Below are positions 53,911 through 62,495 of a stretch of 64,000 nt of DNA, one piece after another (position 1 is the first letter of the stretch; every line of letters starts with the position of its first letter). Both the position numbers and the translations under genes were made by a program. The stretch covers positions 1 through 64,000 of the forward strand of contig CAJMPT010000005.1 in NCBI GenBank assembly GCA_905215465.1, written 5' to 3'. The notes beneath the pieces are model-generated. The model did not search any database. It was not told the DNA's origin and worked only from the letters and a program-made list of their open reading frames with translations. This stretch comes from an uncultured bacterium. Its GTDB lineage: Bacteria > Actinomycetota > Coriobacteriia > Coriobacteriales > Atopobiaceae.

Positions 53911-54325
53911 GTTCTTCCCTTCTTCCCACGCCCCAGTGTGGGACGTTTCCGGTCCGCCCGCAGGCAGAAAAGCTTGATGCCGCACCGCCCGCCGACGGGG
54001 CCGCGGAGCCGGTCAGAAGAGGAACCGGCTCCGCGGAAGGGAGGGCAAGAGACGAGGCATCGACCTCTTGGCTTAAAAGATAGGAAGCCGGCTTGGGTTG
54101 TTTTAAGCCACCGTACGAACTGCGCGCGGCGGCACCAAACGTGTCCGCCCGCGCACGAGTTGCACGTTTTGCGTCACGAGATGCATTATTTGCCGACCGG
54201 CGAGCGGTAGCAATCGGGCGGTGGACGGTTGGGCACTGACGGCACTTTCGGGTTTGGCTGCGATTCCACTTTCGGGTTTGGCGCTTTTCTCGCCTGACGA
54301 AGCGCGCCGGGAGCAAGAAACGTGC
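53911..54325 (-). promoter_or_regulatory. Leader region of the permuted GH3 operon
   Basis: 415 nt without a supported gene. It contains AAGGGAAG before the ATG, a partly AT-rich stretch near 54070-54200, and two direct copies of CACTTTCGGGTTTGGC at 54243 and 54267 (24-nt period). Confidence 0.45.
54243..54282 (+). repeat. Two direct 24-nt-period repeats behind the DUF4143 gene
   Basis: CACTTTCGGGTTTGGC at 54243-54258 and 54267-54282, separated by 8 nt. They lie 44 nt past the stop codon of the ATPase gene. Confidence 0.7.
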
Positions 54326-55723
54326 CTACTCCTCGGGCCACTTGATGGGCTCGAAGGTCACCGAGCTCAGCAGGCTCACTGCCGAGGAGCGAGATGCCCC
54401 CAGTTCGGCCACCATTCCCGCCATGTAAAGGGGGAGGTAAGAGACCCGCTTGCCAAAGCGCTCCTCAATCGAGACGTTTGCCTCGGACAGGACGACGGCC
54501 TCGTCGATGCCGTATTCCTCGGTCCCAAGCAGGTTGTTCAACGCGGTGTGCAGCTTGTAGTCCTTGCCGGACTTCACCTCGATGGGCAGCACGCCGCCCG
54601 AGGCCAGCTCGAGGAGGAAGTCGACCTCCCCCTTGCGGTTGTTGCGGTAGTAGAAGAGCGCGTCTCCCGCCGCGGAAAGCTCCTGCGCGACGTAGTTTTC
54701 GTAGACGGCACCGAAGTTGACGGACTTCTCGCCCACGAGGGCCGCCATGGACGTCTGCGCCGGATACTGCGCCATGAGCATCCCAAGGTCAGAGCCGTAG
54801 AGCTTGAACTTGTTCCTCTCTGCAGTCCGCTCGAGCATGGGACGAGGGTCGGTCACGTTGTCCGTCTTGAGCGCGGCACAGGCGGCCACGAGCCACGCAA
54901 AGTCATTGGCATAGCGCTCGTACTTGCCCTCACGGCCGGCGGCGCGCATCTGGAAGCGCTTGTTCTCCTTGTTGAGCTCGGACGGAAGGGCATCAAAGAT
55001 GGCCTTGACCTGCAGCGCCCTTGAGCCCGCATACTTGGAGATGTCCTCCCGGTAGAGGCGCACCAGGTCCTGCTGGACCTCCCTCACGACGCCGAGGTCG
55101 CGCATGGCTCCAACGCCCTCCGCCACCGCAGCCGGCATTCCGCCTATGACCAGGTAGCGCCTGAAGAGCTCCGTCATCTTCTGGTGGATGCCGGAGTTGA
55201 CCTCGGCACGCTCCTTAAAGCAGGCGCGCAACCCTACCAGAACTGACTCCGGGACCCCCTGCGCCCAGCAGAACTCCTCGAAGGTCATTGGCGCCATATC
55301 AAGAATTTGCAGGAACCCGACGGGCATCGAGTGGACGCCCGCCAGCTCGGTTCCGAGCATCGAGCCGGACATGACGACGTCAAACCTACCGTCTTGGACA
55401 AGGTACTTGGAGAAGGTCACGATCTCCGGAGCCGCCTGGACCTCGTCGAAGAAGACCAGCGTGTCTCCCGGGACCATGGGCGAGCCAAGCTCAAGCGAGA
55501 GAAGGTCCATGACCTGATCGGCGCTCTTTGCCGCAGCGTAGCGCGCACGCGCGGTGGAATCCTCGATGAAGTCGACGGTCACGTGGGCAGAGTACTCGCG
55601 CTCGGCAAACTCCTTTACCAAAAAGGTCTTGCCAATCTGCCGGGCCCCGGTGACGAGAAGCGCCCCGTGACCCTCGGTTGACTTCCAATCAAGCAGGTCT
55701 TTGTAGGCATTCCTCTTAAACAT
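54326..55723 (-). CDS. AAA ATPase with C-terminal DUF4143
   Basis: 465 residues. Walker A TGARQIGKTFL (25-35), Walker B-like DTLVFFDEVQAAPE, sensor VMSGSML; the C-terminal DUF4143 domain has GAVYENYVAQEL, FYYRNNRKGEVDFLLEL and PIEVKSGKDY, a pattern shared with the nuclease-like PD-(D/E)xK fold. The family is widespread in gut bacteria in many copies, and its role is unknown. GAGGTAGACGC precedes the ATG. Distinct direct repeats flank the gene on both sides. Confidence 0.9.
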   Translation of the reverse strand: MFKRNAYKDLLDWKSTEGHGALLVTGARQIGKTFLVKEFAEREYSAHVTVDFIEDSTARARYAAAKSADQVMDLLSLELGSPMVPGDTLVFFDEVQAAPEIVTFSKYLVQDGRFDVVMSGSMLGTELAGVHSMPVGFLQILDMAPMTFEEFCWAQGVPESVLVGLRACFKERAEVNSGIHQKMTELFRRYLVIGGMPAAVAEGVGAMRDLGVVREVQQDLVRLYREDISKYAGSRALQVKAIFDALPSELNKENKRFQMRAAGREGKYERYANDFAWLVAACAALKTDNVTDPRPMLERTAERNKFKLYGSDLGMLMAQYPAQTSMAALVGEKSVNFGAVYENYVAQELSAAGDALFYYRNNRKGEVDFLLELASGGVLPIEVKSGKDYKLHTALNNLLGTEEYGIDEAVVLSEANVSIEERFGKRVSYLPLYMAGMVAELGASRSSAVSLLSSVTFEPIKWPEE

Positions 55724-55741
55724 GCGTCTACCTCGTATTTT

Positions 55742-55857
55742 CCTCTAACACAGAACGATTTAGACCATATTATGCCTCTAACACAGAAAGAAATTTCCGC
55801 AAAAGTGCCTCTAACACAGAACGAAACAGGGGCAGAAATGCCCCTAACACAGAAAGG
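55742..55857 (+). repeat. Four tandem 33-nt repeats upstream of the DUF4143 gene
   Basis: CCTCTAACACAGAACGA or a close variant starts at 55742, 55775, 55808 and 55841, an exact 33-nt period. Only about 17 nt of each period are conserved; the rest differ. They fill the promoter region of the minus-strand ATPase gene. Confidence 0.85.
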
Positions 55858-55903
55858 TCTGGCGCGGCGCGCTACCGGCGCGCACTTCTCGCCCGCCGCG
55901 GCG

Positions 55904-56638
55904 CTACATCATGACGGCGTTCTTCTTGCTGAGGAAGTCCATGTAGGCCAGCTTGACCTCGGCGGTCTTGGAGCGGCTGATGGGGATGAGCTCGCCTGCG
56001 ACGGTCAGGCCCTTGGAGCTCAGCTGGCTCACGTGGGCAAAGTTGACCAAAAAGCCCTTGTGCACGCGGTAGAACCCCAGCGGGCCCAGGCGCTCGGCCA
56101 GCTCGTCCAGGGTGACCAGCACGGTCTCCACGTGGCCGTTTGTCATGTGCATCATCTTGTCGCGGCCGCGGGCCTCCACGTAGAGGATCTCGTCGGCAGA
56201 GAACGTGCCCATGGCGTGGGCCATCTTGAGCGTCACCACGCGCTCGGTGCGCGAGCTCTTCCACGCGCGCACGAAGGCGGCCATGGCCTGCGCCATGTCC
56301 TCGGTGAAGTGGCTCTTGCGCACAAAGGAGAGCGGCCGCAGCGGCAGCGACTCAAAGACGCGGTCCTCGCTGTTGGAGACAAAGACGATCTCGGTCTTGG
56401 AGCCGCCCTCGCGCAGGGCGCGCCCAAAGGTGATGCCGTCCACGCTGGGCATCTCTATGTCAAGGAGCACCAGGTCAAAGGTCACGTCGTCAAGCCGGCG
56501 AGCCAGAGGCTCCACGCCGTTGAAGACCTCGATGTCCGCCTGCGCGCCCTGGCGCGCGAGCTCGCGCTCCGCCGCGCCCGAGATGGACGAGGCCGCAAAG
56601 GGCTCGTCGTCGCAGACAGCTATGTGAAACTGAAGCAT
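55904..56638 (-). CDS. LytTR-family response regulator
   Basis: 244 residues. Receiver domain LQFHIAVCDDEPFAASS with the phospho-Asp in FDLVLLDIEMPSVDG; LytTR domain with ADEILYVEARGRDKMM and FYRVHKGFLVNFAHV. GGGGAGG lies upstream. It follows the sensor gene by 70 nt. Confidence 0.92.
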   Translation of the reverse strand: MLQFHIAVCDDEPFAASSISGAAERELARQGAQADIEVFNGVEPLARRLDDVTFDLVLLDIEMPSVDGITFGRALREGGSKTEIVFVSNSEDRVFESLPLRPLSFVRKSHFTEDMAQAMAAFVRAWKSSRTERVVTLKMAHAMGTFSADEILYVEARGRDKMMHMTNGHVETVLVTLDELAERLGPLGFYRVHKGFLVNFAHVSQLSSKGLTVAGELIPISRSKTAEVKLAYMDFLSKKNAVMM

Positions 56639-56708
56639 GTGCCCTCCCCTTGGTGCTCGCCGGGCTCGCGCCCGGCAGGCGGCCCTCCCCGACCGCCGCG
56701 CCAGCCGC

Positions 56709-58010
56709 CTAGGCCAGCGCGAGCATCACCTTAGCCGTAAAGACACCGTCCGCGTATGAAAAATCGGCGACGCCGTCGTACTTCTCGGCTATCTTGCGAA
56801 CTATGCCAGTGCCATATCCGTGTAGGTCAGCATCGGTTTTTGTGGTGCGCAGCCGGCCGTCTTCCACAACGGTGGGCGCCGCGGCGGCCGGGTTTGAGAC
56901 GTTGACTATGAGCGAGCCCTGGTCGGCGATAAGCGCCAGCCGCACGCACTTCCGCCCTGCCGGGACGTCCGCGCAGGCCTCGATGGCATTGTCCATGAGG
57001 TTCATGACAACGCTTGCAAGATCTATCTCCTCGAAGGGGAGCTCGGGCGGCACGGCAATGCGCGAGTCAACGTCCACACCCGCCGCCGTCGCGCGCGAGA
57101 GCTCAAGGTTGACGATGTCGTCAACTAGGCGGTTGCCACTGTTGACATGCAGAAACGTTGGGTTGGCGCGCATGGACATCTCGCCAAAGAACTCCTCGGC
57201 CCGCTTGTAGTCCTGGCGCTCAAGCAAAAGCTTGATGTAGGCGTACTGGTTCTTGACCTCGTGGCGCAGGACGCGGAGGTTCTCGCCGCTCTCTCGGTAG
57301 GCATCCAGCGCGGCAAGGCGGGCGTCCATGAGGTGACGCTCAGCCTGCAGGCGGCGGCGCTCCCCAAAGCCGCGGACAAGGCGCAGCACAGCGTAGTAGA
57401 CCACGAGCTCGGCCACCTGGCCGCTCAGGCAGGTGAGCACGCTCTCCAGGGTGCCCACCGAGTAGGGTGCCACGCCAATGTCGCTGCGCAGGTAGAGGAT
57501 GGCGCGGGCCACCAGGCCGGACGCGCAGACCACAATGACCGGCACCACGGAGGTGAGCGAGACGTCCGGGCCCTCCAGCGAGCCCTGCCGCTCCAGCAGC
57601 TGGATTGCGGCGAGAACCGCCAGCATGTAGGCGAGCGACACGGCCGCCGCGGCGTAGATGCCGCCATGGATCTGGGCGTTCACGACCTCGGCTGCGGTGA
57701 GCGAGTACATCCAGGCGCACATGAGCAGGCAGGTGCGGGTAAGGCGCGCCGGGGCGCGGAAGTCCCTGACAAGAAGCGCGCAGGCGCAGGCCGGAAGCAC
57801 CGTCCACGTGATTGAGTTGGGAAACACCAGGTCACTGATGGTGCCGAGGAGCCAGGTGGCCAGAAGCGCCGCCGCAAGGCGACGCAGGAGCGTGAGCCAC
57901 AGGCGCGGCCGGCCGTCCAGGCGCGTGAGCATGAGCGCGATGGAGACGGCATACGCGGCATTGTACGGCGAGACCACGCTCGCCCTCAGCGTGGCGAGAA
58001 GTGCCTCCAT
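56709..58010 (-). CDS. AgrC/LytS-like sensor histidine kinase
   Basis: 433 residues from the ATG at 58010, with GGAGG; the longer frame above is not supported. About six membrane helices (10-210), a linker, then ENLRVLRHEVKNQYAYIKLLLE with the phospho-His, and a GHKL ATPase (VVMNLMDNAIEACADVP, HGYGTGIVRKIAEKYDG). Partner of the LytTR regulator. Likely linked to the nearby GH3 genes, by analogy with the other pair in this window. Confidence 0.87.
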   Translation of the reverse strand: MEALLATLRASVVSPYNAAYAVSIALMLTRLDGRPRLWLTLLRRLAAALLATWLLGTISDLVFPNSITWTVLPACACALLVRDFRAPARLTRTCLLMCAWMYSLTAAEVVNAQIHGGIYAAAAVSLAYMLAVLAAIQLLERQGSLEGPDVSLTSVVPVIVVCASGLVARAILYLRSDIGVAPYSVGTLESVLTCLSGQVAELVVYYAVLRLVRGFGERRRLQAERHLMDARLAALDAYRESGENLRVLRHEVKNQYAYIKLLLERQDYKRAEEFFGEMSMRANPTFLHVNSGNRLVDDIVNLELSRATAAGVDVDSRIAVPPELPFEEIDLASVVMNLMDNAIEACADVPAGRKCVRLALIADQGSLIVNVSNPAAAAPTVVEDGRLRTTKTDADLHGYGTGIVRKIAEKYDGVADFSYADGVFTAKVMLALA

Positions 58011-58147
58011 GCCCGGCCTCCGTCCCTGACTCGCGTTGCCTTCTTGGCCAATTGTGCCTGAACGCAAGCTTGAGGGACGCCGAGTTACAAACTGCCGCGT
58101 TTTTGTCACCAACAGATGAGAAAAAGGAACTGTCCCTTTCAGGATGG

Positions 58148-59485
58148 CTACAGCAGGCCAAGTCCGTCGAAGTCGACAAGCTCGACGCCGGCGGCAAGGG
58201 CCCTCGCGCAGGCGCGGCCCGCGCTCTCGCCCATGTCGATGGCCGTCTGCTGGATGCGGACGCTCGCCTGGACGAGGAAGCTCGTAGAGATGCAACGGCC
58301 CACGGTCAGCATGTTACGCACCGTCGGGTTAGTCAGGCAGCGGTAGGGAATCTCATAGTACTCCCCGGACTTGTACTTCTCCATGTGCACGAGACCCTTT
58401 GTGGCGGAGTGCACGTCAATGTACCAGGTTCCCCTGGCAACCGCGTCATCAAAGCGCGCACGGCGGACGTAAGCGTCCACGTCCAGGACGTAGCTTCCCC
58501 GGATGCGCCAGCTCTCGCGCACGCCAAGCATTCCCGCCTCGCGGATCAAGAACGCGCCCTCAAAGCCGGGCATGTGCCGCGTGAGGAACGTGACAAGCCC
58601 GCGCACCCTGCGGCGACCGTCGCTGAGCGCCTCGGAGCGGGCGAACGCGGAGGTATTGCTCCTGAGCGCCGGCAGGTGCGGGCAGTTGAACGCCATGCAG
58701 CCCGGCTCTCCGGGAAGCGAGAAGCACTGGTAGTAGACGAGGTCGTCCTCATGCAGCACACCCTCCTCCACGCCCTTGCGAAACAGGGGCTCAAGCTTGA
58801 AGCCCTTGCCCGCGACCATGGCGGACTCCCAGAAGTACCCCTGCTTGAGGGGGCTGAACTCGTCGCCCAGAGACAGGCAGTACTGGCGGTACTTCTCGAC
58901 GTCGATGCCGCCCATCTCAAAGCGCAGCGAGCACATCTGGTTGTTGCCGTCATCATCGCCCGCCAAGCAGGGCACCCCCGCCATGCGCGAGAGCACGGCG
59001 TCTCCCGTGGCATCCACGAACTGGCTGGCAAGAACAGCACGCGGGCCCTCGACCGTCATGACCTCGATGGCCCGGATACGCCCCTCGCGAACGTCAGCCG
59101 CGACGAGGGTCGCGTCGTAGAGAACCTGGCCGCCAACCTCAAGGAACATGCCCTCGCAGACCTCGACGAACGTCTCCGGCGTGAACCAGATGTAGCCCAT
59201 GAGGTCACCGTCCTCCCTGGTGGTGACGCCAAGGTCGTTGAGGCGACGCTCGATTTCCCGCAGATTGTGGCCGTGCGGCACGCGCGAGTCCATCATGGGT
59301 GTCACGAGCGCGTGCGTCGGGGTGCCACCCAGGGACGAGGCCTTCTCGACCACCAGCACGCGGTTCTTCTCGCGGGCGGCACTTATCGCCGCCGAGGCCC
59401 CGGCGGTGCCGCCGCCCACCACGACGGTGTCCCACTCCCCAAGGACGGGAACCTCGGCAGAACCAAACCTGCGGACGCTCATCAT
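58148..59485 (-). CDS. FAD-dependent oxidoreductase
   Basis: 445 residues from the ATG at 59485 with GGAGAG just ahead; ATG 59482 is an alternative. Dinucleotide-binding motif VVVGGGTAGASAAISAARE (about 20-38), VVEKASSLGG, and the C-terminal VGRCISTSFLVQASVRIQQTAIDMGESAG. It belongs to the FAD_oxidored group (pfam12831-like). No signal peptide, so cytoplasmic. Last gene of the minus-strand operon with the hydantoinase-type protein. Confidence 0.88.
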   Translation of the reverse strand: MMSVRRFGSAEVPVLGEWDTVVVGGGTAGASAAISAAREKNRVLVVEKASSLGGTPTHALVTPMMDSRVPHGHNLREIERRLNDLGVTTREDGDLMGYIWFTPETFVEVCEGMFLEVGGQVLYDATLVAADVREGRIRAIEVMTVEGPRAVLASQFVDATGDAVLSRMAGVPCLAGDDDGNNQMCSLRFEMGGIDVEKYRQYCLSLGDEFSPLKQGYFWESAMVAGKGFKLEPLFRKGVEEGVLHEDDLVYYQCFSLPGEPGCMAFNCPHLPALRSNTSAFARSEALSDGRRRVRGLVTFLTRHMPGFEGAFLIREAGMLGVRESWRIRGSYVLDVDAYVRRARFDDAVARGTWYIDVHSATKGLVHMEKYKSGEYYEIPYRCLTNPTVRNMLTVGRCISTSFLVQASVRIQQTAIDMGESAGRACARALAAGVELVDFDGLGLL

Positions 59486-59553
59486 CTCTCCAATCAAAGG
59501 TGTTCCATGAGAAAAACGGCCCGTCTGAACAGGCAAGATCCAATCAGTCCGCG

Positions 59554-60210
59554 CTAGGCGCCCAGAATCTTGCGGGCAAGCGCAAGCTCGTCGAGAAGGG
59601 TCTGGCGCTCCAGGGACCCCTCGGCCAGAAGAAACGCGGCGTCAATCCAGCTGGGTAGCAGCGCGCTTGACGTCACGCGCCGTGCAAAGGCGTGGGCGGC
59701 AAGCTCGCTTGAGCGCGCGACCGCCCTGGGACGGGCACCCAGAAGGCCGCGGACCCTGACCCTGGGGACGGCGTCCACGGTCAGAGGACCGTCGGAGAAC
59801 TCGAGGGCGTGATAGAGCTCGTGGGCCAGGTGAAGCCGCTTAAGCTCCTCCTCCCCCACCTCAACGTCGGAGGCCAGGAGTGCTGCCCGCTTTCTGGCAA
59901 CCTCACCAACGTAGAGTTCGACGGTCCCGCCCTTCTCGCCACACGGGAGCGCCCGGGTCATGGCGCACAGGCAGAAGCCCGGGCGGGAGCCGGGCGCTGG
60001 GCCGGACGTTCGACGCACCTCGTAGCCCAGGGAGGCAAGCGCCCCGACGGGCTCCCGCCCGACCCATCCGCCGGCGAGAACCTGGCCACGCGCGAGGCAT
60101 GCGTCCACGAGCGTGGGCAGGTCCCGCTCCTCCATGCGCGAGAAGGCCGAATCTCCCATGAGCTGAAGGAGGGCTCCCTCCCGCTCGCAGAAGTCAGGGG
60201 CCGCAGCCAC
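59554..60210 (-). CDS. Hypothetical protein with an HExxH motif
   Basis: 218 residues from a GTG at 60210, with AAGGAGC overlapping the upstream stop codon. RLHLAHELYHALEFSDG contains HELYH, a possible zinc-peptidase site near the middle, followed by an Arg-rich stretch (RVRVRGLLGARPRAVARSSELAAHAFARRV). The second half could hold the third ligand (ELAAHAFAR). No family recognised. It is coupled to the hydantoinase-type gene. Confidence 0.6.
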   Translation of the reverse strand: MAAAPDFCEREGALLQLMGDSAFSRMEERDLPTLVDACLARGQVLAGGWVGREPVGALASLGYEVRRTSGPAPGSRPGFCLCAMTRALPCGEKGGTVELYVGEVARKRAALLASDVEVGEEELKRLHLAHELYHALEFSDGPLTVDAVPRVRVRGLLGARPRAVARSSELAAHAFARRVTSSALLPSWIDAAFLLAEGSLERQTLLDELALARKILGA

Positions 60211-60213
60211 GGG

Positions 60214-62364
60214 CTAGCTCCTTGCGGCCACGACGACGACGGGCTGGTCGGGCTTGGCAAACTCAAGCTCCATCTCCGCCAGGCCCATGAGCTGCTCCTT
60301 GTTGAGCACGCCGGAGAGGTCCGACATCTTCTGCCCAAAGAAGAGGTAGGTCTTGGGCAGGGTGGCACCCGCGTCCGTGTAGCGGGTCATGGAGTCCACG
60401 AAGTCCGAGAAGGGCCCGGAGAGCTCCCCCTTGGTGAAGGTCGCCACCTTTGCGTCGTCCTTCTGGAGACGGATGACACCCTCCTCGTCCACCACGCGCA
60501 CAACGGTCTTCCTGCTCTTCATCAGGCCAAAGAGCGCCTTCTTCACCGTCGTTGCCTCATAGGCGTGCCAGCGGCCCTCAAAGGCCACCTCGTCCACCGC
60601 GTCCTGATCAACGCCGCAAGCCTCGGCGACAATGGCGCGAAGCTCGGAGTCGCTCTTTGCCTCGGACTTGCGGTCCTTGGTGCGCAGCTCAGTGGCGCCG
60701 GTGGCCGTCGCGCGCAGGATGTTCTTCTGCGAGTCGATCTCGATAGCGATGTCAACCGTGGCGGCGTCGGCGCCCGCCCTCGTGATGACCTCCATCACGT
60801 CGTGGCGAATCTTGCGGATGTCCTCGTCGGTGGGGTTGGAGACGTTGCGCTCGATCTGCTCACGCACCAGCGCCAGGGAGACACCGATAGTGGAGATGTA
60901 CGGAGCGTTCTTGGCAATACGGTGCCTGATGCCCATCCTCTTACCCAGCGCAGGAGCCACCACGGAGGCGGAGCCGCCGCCTCCGACCAGGTAGATGAGG
61001 TTGGGATTGAGGTCGTAGTCGGTAATTAGGCCCTGGACCACCTGGGCGACCTTCTCCATGGCAACGTCCATCGCCTGCTGGCAGAGGGACTCCACGGTAC
61101 CACCGATCATGTCGGCCAGGGCCTGCCAGGCCTTGCGGGCGGCCTCCACGTTGCCCGCAGCGTAGTCGCCCTCGGGCACGTAGCCCAAGATGTTGGCCGC
61201 ACCGCAGAGCGTGAGGGCATAGGACTCACCGTTGCTGCACGCCACCACAGCGTAGTTTGCCTGGTCGTCCTCGCGCGGGGCGATGAGTTCGACCTTGGGG
61301 TCGCAAATCTTCTCGGCGGGGGTGAAGACCTCGTAGTCCTTGTCGGCGATGTGGGCAGAACGCGGGCCGACGTCGGAAATCTTGCCGCCCTCCACCACGA
61401 TCATGGAGCCACCCGCAATGCCCAGGGTGCGCACATCAAGCGAGGTGAGGTAGAGCTTGTGACCGCCCACCTGGGCGTTCTTGATCATGACCTTGCCATC
61501 CTTGATGGCTGAGATGTCGGTGGAGGTGCCACCCGCCTCGAGGAAGATGCCATCGGTAATCTTCTCGTACATGAGGGCGCCCGCCACGCCCGCCGCAAGG
61601 CCCGAGAGCATGGTGAGAATGGGGCGCTTGCGCACCTCGTCGATTGACATGACGCCGCCATCGCAGCGCATGATCATCAGGGGCTTCTTGATGCCGGAGT
61701 CCTTGACGGCCCCTTCGGTCATGTTGGCCGTTTCCATCATCTTTGGAATCAGCGCGGCATTGACGGCAGCCGTGCGCGTACGGGCAGAGAGGCCATAGAG
61801 CTGGGAGATCTCATAACCGCCCGTGGCCACCATGCCCATCTCGTTTGCCTTTGCGATGACGCGCTGCTCGTTTGTGGGGTCATCGACGGAGTAGCTCTCG
61901 GACGCGACGATGACCTCGCAGCCGCGCGACCTCAGGACCTCGACCGCCGTGGCTATGCCCTCGTCGCTCAGAGAGCCGCTCTCCAGCAGCTCGTGCTCCG
62001 TCTCCAGGTACTTGCCCGGCGCAAGCTCGATGTTGCCCACGGTAGTCTCGGAGCCGGCACGGCCGGAGCCCGCGCCCTTGCCCATGCCGATAACGCCCAC
62101 CTTGGCGACGTCTCCCTCGAGCAGGGCGTTTGTCGCCTGCGTGGTTCCGTGGGCTATGAACACCACGTCATCCGGGGAGATCTGGTTCTTGGTGAGGACG
62201 TTCTCGATGGCCTGGACGATGCCGGCGGCAACCCCTTGCTCGGCGTGATGAGTCGTAGGGACCTTCTCCTTGGCTATGACCTCGTAGGTGTCGTTGTCCA
62301 CCACGACGGCGTCGGTGAAGGTACCGCCGACGTCAATGCCGATTCTTACGGTTCTCTTGCCCAT
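60214..62364 (-). CDS. Hydantoinase/oxoprolinase family protein (HyuA-type)
   Basis: 716 residues from the ATG at 62364; an upstream in-frame extension is not supported. The N-terminus VRIGIDVGGTFTDAVVVDN is the ATPase-like motif of HyuA; HGTTQATNALLEGD and LEAGGTSTDISAI are further family blocks, as is GGGGSASVVAPAL. HyuA normally works with HyuB to hydrolyse cyclic amides such as hydantoins or 5-oxoproline; no HyuB is in this window. The last 170 residues form a separate mixed domain. In an operon with a permease, HExxH and FAD proteins. Confidence 0.88.
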   Translation of the reverse strand: MGKRTVRIGIDVGGTFTDAVVVDNDTYEVIAKEKVPTTHHAEQGVAAGIVQAIENVLTKNQISPDDVVFIAHGTTQATNALLEGDVAKVGVIGMGKGAGSGRAGSETTVGNIELAPGKYLETEHELLESGSLSDEGIATAVEVLRSRGCEVIVASESYSVDDPTNEQRVIAKANEMGMVATGGYEISQLYGLSARTRTAAVNAALIPKMMETANMTEGAVKDSGIKKPLMIMRCDGGVMSIDEVRKRPILTMLSGLAAGVAGALMYEKITDGIFLEAGGTSTDISAIKDGKVMIKNAQVGGHKLYLTSLDVRTLGIAGGSMIVVEGGKISDVGPRSAHIADKDYEVFTPAEKICDPKVELIAPREDDQANYAVVACSNGESYALTLCGAANILGYVPEGDYAAGNVEAARKAWQALADMIGGTVESLCQQAMDVAMEKVAQVVQGLITDYDLNPNLIYLVGGGGSASVVAPALGKRMGIRHRIAKNAPYISTIGVSLALVREQIERNVSNPTDEDIRKIRHDVMEVITRAGADAATVDIAIEIDSQKNILRATATGATELRTKDRKSEAKSDSELRAIVAEACGVDQDAVDEVAFEGRWHAYEATTVKKALFGLMKSRKTVVRVVDEEGVIRLQKDDAKVATFTKGELSGPFSDFVDSMTRYTDAGATLPKTYLFFGQKMSDLSGVLNKEQLMGLAEMELEFAKPDQPVVVVAARS

Positions 62365-62453
62365 CTCGTGCCTTTCTGTGCGTTCGCTGTCTTGGGTGTC
62401 GGGGCGCGGGTCCGAGCTTTCGGCGGATGCTCCGAGAGCGCAGGCGCGCACCC

Positions 62454-62485
62454 CGACGCCCGGACACGTGCAAGTCCGGGCGTCG
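62454..62485 (-). terminator. Intercistronic hairpin after the permease gene
   Basis: CGACGCCCGGAC and exact complement around 8 nt, 11 nt past the permease stop codon. No T-run, so partial termination or mRNA protection is likely. Confidence 0.6.
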
Positions 62486-62495
62486 AAGGGAGCGA

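Noticed and set aside
51568..54210. 880-residue plus-strand open frame
   Set aside because: Antisense to the second permuted GH3 gene; same shadow composition and no ribosome site.
55742..55857. CRISPR array
   Set aside because: The conserved part of each unit is only 17 nt with 16-nt gaps, and no cas genes are present.
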